NCBI GenBank assembly: GCA_031411995.1
Contig: JANOCD010000063.1
Span: 1 to 64,000, forward strand
Reading direction: 5' to 3'
Source of the DNA: Rudanella sp031411995
GTDB lineage: Bacteria; Bacteroidota; Bacteroidia; Cytophagales; Spirosomataceae
DNA length: 64,000 nt
Positions 1 to 8,920 of the stretch are shown here, piece by piece; positions within the stretch are counted from its first letter, which is position 1, and each line of letters opens with the position of its first letter. The translations under genes were made by a program, and so were the position numbers. The notes beneath the pieces were generated by a model. The model was not told where the DNA came from and searched no databases. It saw nothing but the letters and a program-made list of their open reading frames with translations.

Positions 1-1
1 C

Positions 2-136
2 CAGCTTCGGGAGTTGCTCAGGCAGACGAGCAATTCCGCTAAAGCTGCACCCCTTTGGTGGGGTAAGTTATCTCGCTTATTCAAGTGGTTAGATAGGCAA
101 GTCGCTCAGTATCAACAAAATATTTTAGCAGGGTAG
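2..136 (+). CDS. 3' end of an unidentified protein (truncated by window edge)
   Basis: An open frame enters from the left edge and ends with TAG at 134-136, giving 44 visible residues that finish QYQQNILAG. The tail is rich in Gln, Leu, Trp and basic residues (LWWGKLSRLFKWLDRQ), compatible with an amphipathic C-terminal helix. I do not recognise a family. No competing frame in this stretch is open over its full length. The identity depends on sequence to the left of the window. Confidence 0.4.
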   Translation, partial: QLRELLRQTSNSAKAAPLWWGKLSRLFKWLDRQVAQYQQNILAG

Positions 137-324
137 AGTACTTAGTCTGTTTTCGGCGATTAAGGCGTTTTAATGTGTACATAAGGGAAAACTCACTAAA
201 TCGAAGCAGGGACTAATAAGTAAGTAGCCGGTCACTTAGGTTTATGGTTTGTGGTTTCTAAATCGTCAAAAACAGGAAGTTCCTGTCATAACAAATTAGA
301 AACCAGAATAACGGAAATTATAAA
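137..324. other. Intergenic stretch, no gene seen
   Basis: This AT-rich gap lies between the end of the left-edge frame and the stop codon of the M61 peptidase on the other strand, so the two flanking genes converge. It contains imperfect short repeats but no hairpin with a T-run that I would call a terminator and no plausible small ORF. Confidence 0.4.
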
Positions 325-2178
325 CTATTTAATGGCCATCCATTTGTTAAACAATGCTTTTTGCCTCTCGGTCTGATTCGGGATCGTTTCCAGCCGATAG
401 GCCACCAGCGGGAGCCGTGCCAACGTCACCGGGATTTCCCGGACCAGACCGCCCCGATTGACCAGCATTTTAAAACGGGTTTCCGCTTTCATGGCAGCCA
501 CCAGTTTGTTCACATCTTCGGTAACGCGGACACTGTCAATAGCCAGAATTTCGTCGCCCACATTCAGGCCCGCTTTTTCGGCTGACGATTCCCGGCGCAC
601 CGACGTAATAGTTTGGCGGCCATTGGTGGGGTTTAGTCCCACGGCCACTCCCAGATAAGGATCTTGCGCGTTGGCGTTGATGTTAACTAACCGCAGGCCA
701 ACGGGCTCGAAAAAGGGCGCGTAGTCGATGGGGTCGGTGCCATAAACGTATTTACGGAAGAAATCATCCAGGGTTTTACCACCTACCTGTTCCAGAGCCT
801 GCTTCAGTTCGTCGTCGCGGAATCCGCGTTTCAGTTCTTTATAGTATTTGGTATAGAGCAAGCGCATGGCATCGCTCAGGTTTTTTTCGCCGTTGGTGCT
901 GCCCAAAATCGACAGATTCAGCAGGGAAGCCAACACGCTGCCTTTGTTGTAATACGAAATGGTGCTGTTGCCCGAGTTTTCGTTAGGACGGTAATATTTA
1001 ATCCAGGCATCGAAACTCGCGTCGGCCACCGATTGAACCCGGTTGCCAGGCTGGTTTTCGATGCCGTTGATATCAGCGGCAACCACGGCCATGTATTGCT
1101 CCGGCGTGTGGAAACCGGCCATCCGTAAAATATAATCCTCATAAAACGAGGTGAAACCTTCTGCTTCCCAGAGTGCTTTCGTGTAATTCTCGTTCTCATA
1201 ATCGAACGGGCCGAGGGCAATGGGGCGGAGCCGCTTCACATTCCAGAGGTGGAAATATTCGTGGGCAACCAACGTCAGAAAACCCTTATAGTTGGCCTCC
1301 GTTGAATAGGCTAATCGATTGGTTTGCAGGGTAGTGGAGTTCTGGTGTTCCAGGCCACCCCCGCCCGGCCCGGAGTGATGTACAATAAAGGTGTAGTTTG
1401 CGCAGGGGTGTTCTCCAAAAACTGAAGCCGCCGTTTCACAGATCTTTTTATAATCGGCAGCAAGTCGTTGCTGGTTGTATTCTACCTCACCATACTGAGC
1501 CACCGTATGTGGCACACCCGCTGCCGTGAAGGTGAATGTCCGGTGGTTGCCAATCTCGATGGGTGAATCGACAAGCAGGTCGTAGTTAGCAACCTGATAG
1601 CGAAAGGGAACATCAGCGGCTTGAGGTAACGCTACTGATACCTTATTCCAGCCTTTGGCGGGCTGCACCACCAACTGCGCGGGTTGATTTTTCAGCGCAT
1701 CGTTGAACAGAAACATGCTGGCTCCGTTCACATACCCGTGCGAGTCGTCCAGGAAACTCGTTCTAACTGTTAACTCATAAGCATAGACCCGGTAACGAAC
1801 GGTGATATTATCTGCGCCGTCGCGGGTGGTGATGCGCCAGGTGTTTTTGCGAATTTTTTCAACGGGTACGGGCTGTCCGCTGACTGTTGCCCGAAACGCT
1901 TCCACGTTTTTGGCATATTCCCGAATCAGATAGGAACCGGGAGTCCAAACGGGCATTTTAAGATCCAGGTAACCATTTTTTTTGAGGTTGGTTGCTCCGG
2001 CAATGTTGTTCAACGTCATTTCCACCTCAAAATAGTGGGTGGCCGGTTCGGGCATCGACAGAGTATAGGTGATTTGAGGAGCCGGAGCCGTTTCATCGTG
2101 GGCCGTTGCCGGGGTTGAGCCATAGCCTAGAAGCACCCACAGGTTGAGTAAAAAGCAATACCGCAAATTGTTTTTCAT
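325..2178 (-). CDS. Secreted M61-family aminopeptidase with C-terminal PDZ domain
   Basis: Zinc metallopeptidase of the M61 (glycyl aminopeptidase-like) family, expected in the periplasm. The start at 2178 gives 617 residues beginning MKNNLRYCFLL with a signal peptide; the frame continues 23 codons upstream but that extension would bury the signal. An N-terminal beta domain leads to the gluzincin motif HEYFH (residues 306-310), and a downstream WEAEGFTSFYEDY segment supplies the third zinc ligand and is typical of M61. The last ~100 residues form a PDZ domain (PYLGVAVGL, SAEKAGLNVGDEILAI), which usually binds peptide C-termini. It is divergent from the TPR operon across a 90-nt gap. The natural substrate cannot be told from sequence. 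Confidence 0.9.
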   Translation of the reverse strand: MKNNLRYCFLLNLWVLLGYGSTPATAHDETAPAPQITYTLSMPEPATHYFEVEMTLNNIAGATNLKKNGYLDLKMPVWTPGSYLIREYAKNVEAFRATVSGQPVPVEKIRKNTWRITTRDGADNITVRYRVYAYELTVRTSFLDDSHGYVNGASMFLFNDALKNQPAQLVVQPAKGWNKVSVALPQAADVPFRYQVANYDLLVDSPIEIGNHRTFTFTAAGVPHTVAQYGEVEYNQQRLAADYKKICETAASVFGEHPCANYTFIVHHSGPGGGGLEHQNSTTLQTNRLAYSTEANYKGFLTLVAHEYFHLWNVKRLRPIALGPFDYENENYTKALWEAEGFTSFYEDYILRMAGFHTPEQYMAVVAADINGIENQPGNRVQSVADASFDAWIKYYRPNENSGNSTISYYNKGSVLASLLNLSILGSTNGEKNLSDAMRLLYTKYYKELKRGFRDDELKQALEQVGGKTLDDFFRKYVYGTDPIDYAPFFEPVGLRLVNINANAQDPYLGVAVGLNPTNGRQTITSVRRESSAEKAGLNVGDEILAIDSVRVTEDVNKLVAAMKAETRFKMLVNRGGLVREIPVTLARLPLVAYRLETIPNQTERQKALFNKWMAIK

Positions 2179-2268
2179 ACGGAAAAGATAATACCTTCGT
2201 TTTTTAGCAAAAAAAATGGTCGGCGAAACTACGAAGCATTCGCCCATTACACAACCATTCCCTTATCT

Positions 2269-5200
2269 ATGTCCCAATCCCAGGCCCGTTCGGGCATACT
2301 CATACTCACGGTCATCGCGGGAATCGGTTCGGCCCAGCCAGCCGCTGCTCAACGCACCCTGAGTTATACCGAATCGGATTACAATTATCGCAATGGCATC
2401 GAGTTGTTTGAAAAAAGCAACTACGGAGCCGCCCGTTATGAATTTCGCCAATACCTCGACCGCCGAAAGGCAAGCTCCAACAGCACCGAAGCCGCTGCCG
2501 CCGACCAGAACGTGGTCGATGCGGAGTATCATATCGCGCTGGCCAGTTTGTATTTAGACGAGCCGGGTTCGGAGGTGCTGGTGGATCGGTTTGTGAAAAA
2601 TCACAGCCAACACCCCAAAGCAGGCCAACTTTATGGTGATTTGGGCCAGTATTATTACGAACGCGAAGATTATACCAAAGCCATCGACTTTTTGGAGAAA
2701 GCGATTGCCCAAAATTCAACGGGAGGACAGTTGACAAAAAATAAGTACCGGTTGGCCATCGCCTATTTCAATACTCAGGATGTGAACCGGGCCTTGCCCT
2801 TGCTGAACCAGATTAAACTGGACCCCGATGCCGAGGATGCCCCGGCTGCATCGTATTATGCCGGGGTGATTAATTACCGAAACAACAACTTTACGGAGGC
2901 CGTAGCCGATTTCAAGCGGATTGCCCAGAACCCGACCTACCAGAACGACGTGCCGAACTGGATTGCCCAGTCGCTATACCGCGAACGTCGGTTCGATGAA
3001 TTGCTCAGTTATACAGAGCCGCTGTTGCGCCGGGGTGGAAACACCCTGAGCGATGTGGGTTTGGTGACGGCCGAGGTGTATTATCAGCAAGGCAAATTCG
3101 ACAGGGCGATTCCGTATTATAAGCAGTATATCGGGGCCAAAGGTGCGAAGGTGCCGGGTGCGGTGAAGTTTCGTTACGGACAGTCGCTATTTCGGACGGG
3201 TAAGTTTGAGGAAGCCATTGCCCAACTGAAACCAGTGGCATCGGGCAAGGATACGGTAGCTCAATATGCGGCCTACACAATGGGAATCAGCTATTTGCAG
3301 GCTCAAAACCCGACCTACGCGCTTACCTCGTTCGATCAGGCCGGACGGTTGAGCTTCAGCAAGGCCATTCAGGAAGAGGCCCAGTTTAACCACGCCAAAG
3401 TGCAGCTTGACCTCAACAACGGGACCGATGCGGTGAAGGAGTTGAACGCCTTTTTGAAACGCTACCCCGACAGCCCGTTTGAAAATGAAGCCAACGAATT
3501 GTTGAGTGAAGCCTATTTCGCGTCGAACAACTACCCGGCGGCCATTGCCTACATCGAAAAACTGAAACGCAGGACTCCCAAAATTCTGGCTACCTACCAA
3601 CGCCTGACCTACAACCAGGCCGTAAACGACTACAATGCCGAACGGTATGCTCAGGCGCAACAGAATTTTGACAAATCGCTGAGTGTGCAGGCCGATACTG
3701 ATTTGCGGCAACAGGCTCAGTTCTGGAAAGCAGAGACGTATTCCGCTCAAAAACAATACGATACGGCCATTCCCCTTTACGCATCTATCGCCAAAAATCC
3801 CGGCGATTTGGGGTCGAAAAGCCTGTACGCACTCGGTTATGCCTATTACAACAAAAAGGATTATCCCCGTGCTCTGACCTATTTCCGCGATTTCATTGGC
3901 AAAACCGGGCAGACCGACGATGCCAGCGTGGTTGAGGATGCCCGCGTGCGCCTGGCCGACACCTATTTTGCGACCAAGCAGTATAACGAAGCCATGCGCA
4001 CCTACGACGAGGTGATTGCCCGCAGCCGGGGCGACCGCGATTACGCGACTTACCAAAGGGGGTTGATTTTGAGCTACGTTGGTCGCGATGTGGAAGCCAA
4101 AGCGGAGTTCGACAAGTTGCAGCGGCAGTATCCGGGTTCGCGGTTTATTGATGATGCCCTGTTCCAGACAGCCAACGTCGATTTCGAGAAAGGAGCCTAC
4201 CAGGTGGCTGTTCGCGGATTCACCAAACTCATTACGGACCGGCCCAAAAGTTACCTGATTCCGTCGGCTCTGCTGAAACGGGCTACGGCCTTCAGCAACC
4301 TGCAAACCTACGATCAGGCCATTGCTGATTACCGCCGGATCTTGAATGAATATGGCAGTTCTGATCAGGCACAGGGTGCTTTGTTAGGTCTGCAAAATGC
4401 CCTGAACGATGCTGGTCGGCCCGAAGATTTTTCGGGAGTTTTGGGCCAGTATAAAAAAGCAAACCCCGGCAGTTCGGATGTGGAGAAAGTGGAGTTCGAC
4501 AACGCCAAAAATATTTACTTCAGCGAAAAATATCCGCAGGCTATACAGTCATTGCTGGCGTTCATGCAGGAATATCCGACGAGTCCAAACCTGAGCGAGG
4601 CCCGCTATTACCTCGGCGAGTCGTATCGGCAAACAAAAGATGTGGCCAACGCGCTTCGGTATTACAACATTATTCTGACGGAGGGCAAATCGGAGTTTGC
4701 CACGCGAGCCGCCACCCGTGCTGCTGAACTCGAAACAAGCCAGAAAAACTATGCAAAAGCCATTCGGAACTACCAGTTTGTGCTGGCGCAGGCCAATGGC
4801 AAGAATGAGCAGGTAGCCGCTCAGTTGGGACTGATGGATACCTATTTTGTGGAACCTAAACTGGACTCGGCAGCTTTCTACGCCCGCGAAGTGATTGCCA
4901 CGGGTAATGTGGTGCCGGGTGCCCAAAATCGCGCTCAGTTAATGTTGGGCAAGGTGGCACTGGCTAAAAGCGACTATAAAACGGCGACCACTGAGTTTGA
5001 GAAAACGGTTGCCCTCGCGAAAGATGTGTATGGTGCCGAAGCCAATTTCCTGATGGGCGATGTGCTGTATCGCCAAAAGAAATACAAGGAGTCGATTGCT
5101 ATGCTGCTCAAATTCAACGAGACTTTCGGTGAGTTCGACTACTGGAAAGGCAAGGCGTTTATCCTCGTTTCGGATAACAACGTGGGTCTCAACGAAGTTG

Positions 5201-5304
5201 CCCAAGCCCGTGCCGTTCTCAACTCGATCATTGAAAACGCCGAAGATCCCCGGATTGTGGCCGAAGCCAAAACGAAGTTAGCCGCACTGGAAAACAAGAA
5301 CTGA
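2269..5304 (+). CDS. Large secreted TPR-repeat protein
   Basis: This 1011-residue protein starts with a weak signal-like segment (ILILTVIAGIGSAQPAAAQ) followed almost entirely by tetratricopeptide repeats. Recurring signatures include YYYEREDYTKAIDFLEKAI, ALGYAYYNKKDYPRALTYF and YYLGESYRQTKDVANALRYY. TPR solenoids are protein-protein scaffolds; a periplasmic location is inferred from the N-terminus. It is the first gene of a tight three-gene operon: its stop is 3 nt from the start of an outer-membrane barrel, which is followed by an HU-SPOR protein. That context points to an envelope-assembly or division-site role rather than metabolism. No catalytic domain is visible. Confidence 0.85.
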   Translation: MSQSQARSGILILTVIAGIGSAQPAAAQRTLSYTESDYNYRNGIELFEKSNYGAARYEFRQYLDRRKASSNSTEAAAADQNVVDAEYHIALASLYLDEPGSEVLVDRFVKNHSQHPKAGQLYGDLGQYYYEREDYTKAIDFLEKAIAQNSTGGQLTKNKYRLAIAYFNTQDVNRALPLLNQIKLDPDAEDAPAASYYAGVINYRNNNFTEAVADFKRIAQNPTYQNDVPNWIAQSLYRERRFDELLSYTEPLLRRGGNTLSDVGLVTAEVYYQQGKFDRAIPYYKQYIGAKGAKVPGAVKFRYGQSLFRTGKFEEAIAQLKPVASGKDTVAQYAAYTMGISYLQAQNPTYALTSFDQAGRLSFSKAIQEEAQFNHAKVQLDLNNGTDAVKELNAFLKRYPDSPFENEANELLSEAYFASNNYPAAIAYIEKLKRRTPKILATYQRLTYNQAVNDYNAERYAQAQQNFDKSLSVQADTDLRQQAQFWKAETYSAQKQYDTAIPLYASIAKNPGDLGSKSLYALGYAYYNKKDYPRALTYFRDFIGKTGQTDDASVVEDARVRLADTYFATKQYNEAMRTYDEVIARSRGDRDYATYQRGLILSYVGRDVEAKAEFDKLQRQYPGSRFIDDALFQTANVDFEKGAYQVAVRGFTKLITDRPKSYLIPSALLKRATAFSNLQTYDQAIADYRRILNEYGSSDQAQGALLGLQNALNDAGRPEDFSGVLGQYKKANPGSSDVEKVEFDNAKNIYFSEKYPQAIQSLLAFMQEYPTSPNLSEARYYLGESYRQTKDVANALRYYNIILTEGKSEFATRAATRAAELETSQKNYAKAIRNYQFVLAQANGKNEQVAAQLGLMDTYFVEPKLDSAAFYAREVIATGNVVPGAQNRAQLMLGKVALAKSDYKTATTEFEKTVALAKDVYGAEANFLMGDVLYRQKKYKESIAMLLKFNETFGEFDYWKGKAFILVSDNNVGLNEVAQARAVLNSIIENAEDPRIVAEAKTKLAALENKN

Positions 5305-5307
5305 TTT

Positions 5308-6981
5308 ATGACTTCACAAACCCCTTACATACTTACCGTTTCCCTGTTTGCCCTCTCATTCTCGGTGATGGCTCAGAATCGCCCTACCCAACCTAAAAAA
5401 GAAGGGGAGGTTGAGAATCAGGAGATTACCGTGGAGAAAAGCCGCCGGATCGAGTTGCCTCCCGCTAACCGGATTTTTAACAAAATTCCGACCATCAAGC
5501 AGTCGGAGGAGCAGCGGAAAGTGAACTATGAATTTCAGGACCGTCAACTGTCGGTGGGCGATCCCAAAACTACGCCCGGTGTGTTACCCCCCTCGAGCAC
5601 CCAGGCCGAACAACCACCCGTTTACAATAACTACGTGAAGCTGGGAGCGGGCAATTATGGCTCGTTTCTGGGTGAGGCTTTTGTCGGCACCACCGGCCCG
5701 CAGAACATTGTGCTGGAGGGTTCGCTGAAACATTTGTCGTCGGGAATTGGCCCCGTTGATGGCAAGAATTCCGGGCAAAGCGACACCAAACTGAACGTGA
5801 CCGCCAAGTACCTGACCGATGCCATCAAGTTTCAGGCCGATGGGGGTTATCAGCGCGAAGGATTCTTTTTTTATGGCTACGGCCCTCGCCCTGAAGTGCC
5901 TGACCGCGAGACCATTCGGCAACGACTCAATACGTATAACTTCAAAGTTGGATTGGAGAATTCCAATACCGATAACACCATCGATTACTCACTCCGCACG
6001 GGCATCACCGTGTTGCGCGACCGCTTTGAGGCTTCGGAAACTGACTGGGGCACCAACTTCAAAGGGTCGGTGAGCATCACTGATCAGGTGTTAGCCCTGG
6101 TATCGGCTGATGCATACATCACCCAACGGGCCGATCAGTTTGTGGACAATCGCAACCTCTACCGGGTGAAACCTACCTTCAAATATGCCTCTCAGCTTTT
6201 GACAATTACGGCGGGGGTTAATGCCGTAAACGAAACCGACCGGCGGCAGGGGGTCAACAACACCCGCGCGTTCCCGGTGGTCGATGTTGACTTTGTGCCT
6301 ATTGGAAACATTCACTTTTTTGCCGGTATCGACGGTGATATTCAGCGAAATACTCTCCGAACGTTGCTCAACGAAAACCGCTGGTTATCACCACAAGTGC
6401 CATTAGCTAACACTGTTAAGCTGGGTGATTACTACGGAGGGGTCAAAGGAGCCGCAGGTGGTGGCTTCACGTTCGAGGGGAAAGCATCATTTGCCCGGTA
6501 TCGCAACTTCTACACGTTCAACAACACCTTTCCTGATACGACTAAATTCTTCGCGCTCTATGATGCCGGTACGTCCCGCGTGCTGAATCTGACCGGTGAG
6601 ATTGGGTATAATCAGAAAGACCGGTTCCGCTCCAACCTCCGTGTTGACTTCTACCGCTACGATCTCGACTTGCTCGAAGCGGCCTGGCACCGTCCCCGGT
6701 TAGCTGGTCGGTGGACGAATTCGTTTATGCTGAACAAAAAATTATTCGTCACCGGCGATTTGTACTTTTACGAGGGGCTACAGGGGAAGAACTTCGTGAC
6801 AAACCGCATTCAGAAGCTCCCAGCCATTTGGGATGCCAACCTTAAAATTGACTATTTCCTGGGTACTCAGTTCGCGGCTTTTGTGTCGTTAAATAATATC
6901 GTGGGTCAGAATTACCAACGGTATTTGTATTATCCATCGCAGGGCCTTAACTTTCTCGGAGGAATTACCTATTCCTTTTGA
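5308..6981 (+). CDS. Outer-membrane beta-barrel protein (TonB-receptor-like barrel without plug)
   Basis: This 557-residue protein has a signal peptide (ILTVSLFALSFSVMAQ), a charged, probably disordered region rich in Lys/Glu/Pro (residues ~22-105), and then a barrel of alternating aromatic/polar strands ending in GGITYSF with a terminal Phe, the usual BAM recognition end. No TonB box or plug domain is seen. The start lies 3 nt after the TPR gene stop, so translation is probably coupled. Related barrels are often labelled TonB-dependent receptor, but transport is not supported here. A structural or anchoring role with its TPR and SPOR neighbours is plausible. Confidence 0.75.
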   Translation: MTSQTPYILTVSLFALSFSVMAQNRPTQPKKEGEVENQEITVEKSRRIELPPANRIFNKIPTIKQSEEQRKVNYEFQDRQLSVGDPKTTPGVLPPSSTQAEQPPVYNNYVKLGAGNYGSFLGEAFVGTTGPQNIVLEGSLKHLSSGIGPVDGKNSGQSDTKLNVTAKYLTDAIKFQADGGYQREGFFFYGYGPRPEVPDRETIRQRLNTYNFKVGLENSNTDNTIDYSLRTGITVLRDRFEASETDWGTNFKGSVSITDQVLALVSADAYITQRADQFVDNRNLYRVKPTFKYASQLLTITAGVNAVNETDRRQGVNNTRAFPVVDVDFVPIGNIHFFAGIDGDIQRNTLRTLLNENRWLSPQVPLANTVKLGDYYGGVKGAAGGGFTFEGKASFARYRNFYTFNNTFPDTTKFFALYDAGTSRVLNLTGEIGYNQKDRFRSNLRVDFYRYDLDLLEAAWHRPRLAGRWTNSFMLNKKLFVTGDLYFYEGLQGKNFVTNRIQKLPAIWDANLKIDYFLGTQFAAFVSLNNIVGQNYQRYLYYPSQGLNFLGGITYSF

Positions 6982-6991
6982 GTTAACATAA

Positions 6992-8266
6992 ATGAATCAT
7001 CTTATGGCATCCGTCGGGGCTTATCTGAAGAAGCTATTATTCCAGTACGACTGTGTTGTTGTGCCAGAATTGGGCGGCTTTCTTACTCACTACCAGCCAG
7101 CTTCGTTCATGGCCGATACGGGGCAGTTTTTGCCACCCCGCAAACGCCTGGCTTTTAATGAAGCACTCCGGCTCGACGACGGTATTCTGATTAACTACAT
7201 CACATTACACGAATCCATATCGCGGGAGGATGCCGTGCGGATGATCGGCGACTTTGTGAATGATCTCAAGCAGCATGTATCGCTGGCGGGTAGTTTTTCA
7301 GTCGATGGCATTGGCCTGTTCACGCCCAATTTTGAAGGTAAACTGCAATTTGACCCCGAGTTGCGGCATAATTTCTTTGGCGAATCGTTTGGCATGACCG
7401 CCATTCAGGCCGAACGAGTGGCGGCTATTCCAGTTGAGACAGTTGATGTTGAAGAAGTAACGCCTGTTTATTCGCTTGGACCCGTTCGTCGGGAAGAAGT
7501 ACTTGAAGAAGGTCCGTTTGTTCGGGTGAGCCGCCCACGCCCGTTGTTGCGTTGGGCCGCTGCCGCCGTTTTGGTTGGTTCGTTGGGAGCCATTAGCTAT
7601 GTATCGGTAATCGAACCCGGTGGGCCAATGGAGAGTAGTCTGAACCCTGCCGACTGGTTCCGGGTGCCAACATGGTTTCAGTCGACCCGTCCCGCAGTTG
7701 TTGAGCCGAAATCTGAAATAGCTATGGTTGCTCGTCCGGTGGCTCCGGCAAAAACTCCGGTTGCTGTGCCAACGCCATCACCAGCAACGGTGGAGCCAAC
7801 CCCGACTGAATTAACCCCTGTTACTGCCCCGGTACTGACTGTATCAACACCTGTTGTGGAGAAAAAACCGGTAGTTATGGTTTCTGTGAAAACAGAGCCA
7901 GCCAAAGCAAAGCCGGTTGTTGAAAAGGCTCCTGCGAAAGTCGCGCCAGTCGAAAATCCGTTCACCGTAGAGCCTAATGCTGATCCAATAACTGGTAACT
8001 CAGCCCCGAAAGTGGAAGTGAAGCCGTTCAGCGGCCCCCTGTTCACGGTTGTTGCCGGAAGTTTTGCCAGCAAACCCAATGCCATTCGTTTTCGGAGAAC
8101 ACTCCGCAAGGCAGGGTATTCAGATGCGTTTATTATTCCGCCAACTCGCAAAGGGCAACTCTATAAAGTTGCAGCTATCGGTTCACCCGTTCGCGAAGAA
8201 GCCATCGCCAGTTCCGACAGCCTGAAACAACTAACCGGCATTACGCCGTTTATTATGAAAAACTAA
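6992..8266 (+). CDS. HU-CCDC81-type domain protein with membrane span and C-terminal SPOR domain
   Basis: The N-terminal ~140 residues (YLKKLLFQYDCVVVPELGGF, then LNEALRLDDGILINYI-like sequence) match the prokaryotic HU-CCDC81 pair found in Bacteroidota. A single hydrophobic segment (RWAAAAVLVGSLGAISYVSV, about residues 187-206) is followed by a long Pro/Val/Lys/Thr-rich linker and a SPOR domain (LFTVVAGSFASKPNAIRFRR...) in the last ~75 residues. SPOR domains bind denuded septal peptidoglycan, so a cytoplasmic HU-like head, one membrane pass and a periplasmic SPOR end would tie something at or near DNA to the division site. Last gene of the operon, 10 nt after the barrel gene and followed by a strong terminator. 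Confidence 0.85.
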   Translation: MNHLMASVGAYLKKLLFQYDCVVVPELGGFLTHYQPASFMADTGQFLPPRKRLAFNEALRLDDGILINYITLHESISREDAVRMIGDFVNDLKQHVSLAGSFSVDGIGLFTPNFEGKLQFDPELRHNFFGESFGMTAIQAERVAAIPVETVDVEEVTPVYSLGPVRREEVLEEGPFVRVSRPRPLLRWAAAAVLVGSLGAISYVSVIEPGGPMESSLNPADWFRVPTWFQSTRPAVVEPKSEIAMVARPVAPAKTPVAVPTPSPATVEPTPTELTPVTAPVLTVSTPVVEKKPVVMVSVKTEPAKAKPVVEKAPAKVAPVENPFTVEPNADPITGNSAPKVEVKPFSGPLFTVVAGSFASKPNAIRFRRTLRKAGYSDAFIIPPTRKGQLYKVAAIGSPVREEAIASSDSLKQLTGITPFIMKN

Positions 8267-8289
8267 TTGTGCGCTCTACGCTCGTTTGC

Positions 8290-8320
8290 AAAACGGCTCC
8301 TGCAAAGGAGCCGTTTTTTT
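8290..8320 (+). terminator. Rho-independent terminator of the TPR/barrel/SPOR operon
   Basis: Perfect 11-bp stem AAAACGGCTCC / GGAGCCGTTTT with a TGCAAA loop, continuing into a run of T. It starts 24 nt after the SPOR gene stop. Because the stem is flanked by A and T tracts it could also stop rpiB transcription coming from the other strand. Confidence 0.9.
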
Positions 8321-8332
8321 GTAGCGGGCAAC

Positions 8333-8761
8333 TTATTCGTCTAATTCATCAATCCTTTTTTGATGCCTACCGCCTTCAAAAGGCGTTTCAAGCCAAATAC
8401 GCACAATTTGCAGGGCCATTTCTTCGGTCATCATCCGTTGGCCCAGCGAAATAACGTTGGCATTGTTGTGCTTTCGCCCCAGCCGGGCCGACTCCTCGTT
8501 CCAGCATAATGCACACCGAACTCCCTTGATTCTGTTGGCCATCATGGCTTCGCCGTTGCCGGAGCCACCCAACACAATGCCCCGCTCCACCTCGCCAGTG
8601 GCAACGGCTTCGGCAACGGGACGGATGAAGCGGGGATAATCGACGGGAGCTTGGGAGTCGGTGCCTTTGTCAACGACTGTGTGGCCAAGATCAGTCAATA
8701 ATTGTTTTATGGCTTCCTTGTAACGGAAACCGGCATGGTCGGAACCGATGGCGATGGTCAT
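8333..8761 (-). CDS. rpiB: Ribose 5-phosphate isomerase B
   Basis: A 142-residue RpiB that interconverts ribose 5-phosphate and ribulose 5-phosphate in the non-oxidative pentose phosphate pathway. It begins MTIAIGSDHAGFRYKEAI and carries GTDSQAPVDYPRF and RKHNNANVISLGQRM. In the active-site loop it has LGGSGNGE where the E. coli-type enzyme has a catalytic Cys (CGTGIG), so it belongs with the mycobacterial type that uses Glu as base. An in-frame extension of 25 codons upstream (from GTG at 8836) is built entirely from a repeat element, so I place the start at 8761. Divergent from zwf-pgl of the same pathway. Confidence 0.93.
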   Translation of the reverse strand: MTIAIGSDHAGFRYKEAIKQLLTDLGHTVVDKGTDSQAPVDYPRFIRPVAEAVATGEVERGIVLGGSGNGEAMMANRIKGVRCALCWNEESARLGRKHNNANVISLGQRMMTEEMALQIVRIWLETPFEGGRHQKRIDELDE

Positions 8762-8763
8762 AG

Positions 8764-8836
8764 CGAAAGAGTGAAAGTGTGAAAGAGTGAAAGTGTGAAA
8801 GCAATTGGATGGCGTAAGCATCTTTCGCTCTTTCAC
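8764..8836. repeat. GAAAGAGTG-type palindromic repeat, copy 1
   Basis: Tandem 7-8-nt units (GAAAGAGT, GAAAGTGT) run from 8764 to ~8801, then a 20-nt loop, then the inverse (CTTTCGCTCTTTCAC, 8822-8836). The inner arms 8787-8801 and 8822-8836 pair with two mismatches. It begins 2 nt upstream of the rpiB start codon. A second copy lies before xseA at the same offset. Confidence 0.8.
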
Positions 8837-8920
8837 CTTTTAACAATGCCTGGCCAAAGTTGTTCCTATCCCTATACCGCCCTAACTTGCGGCCTTCGCT
8901 TTAAAACGCACTTTTCAGGT

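Noticed and set aside
3187..4305. 372-codon open frame antisense to the TPR gene
   Set aside because: Mirror of TPR codon usage; no domain, and it crosses a clear TPR protein.
8764..8836. Possible CRISPR or plain microsatellite
   Set aside because: Units are 7-8 nt without spacers and form an inverted repeat with a second copy before xseA; it is a palindromic element.
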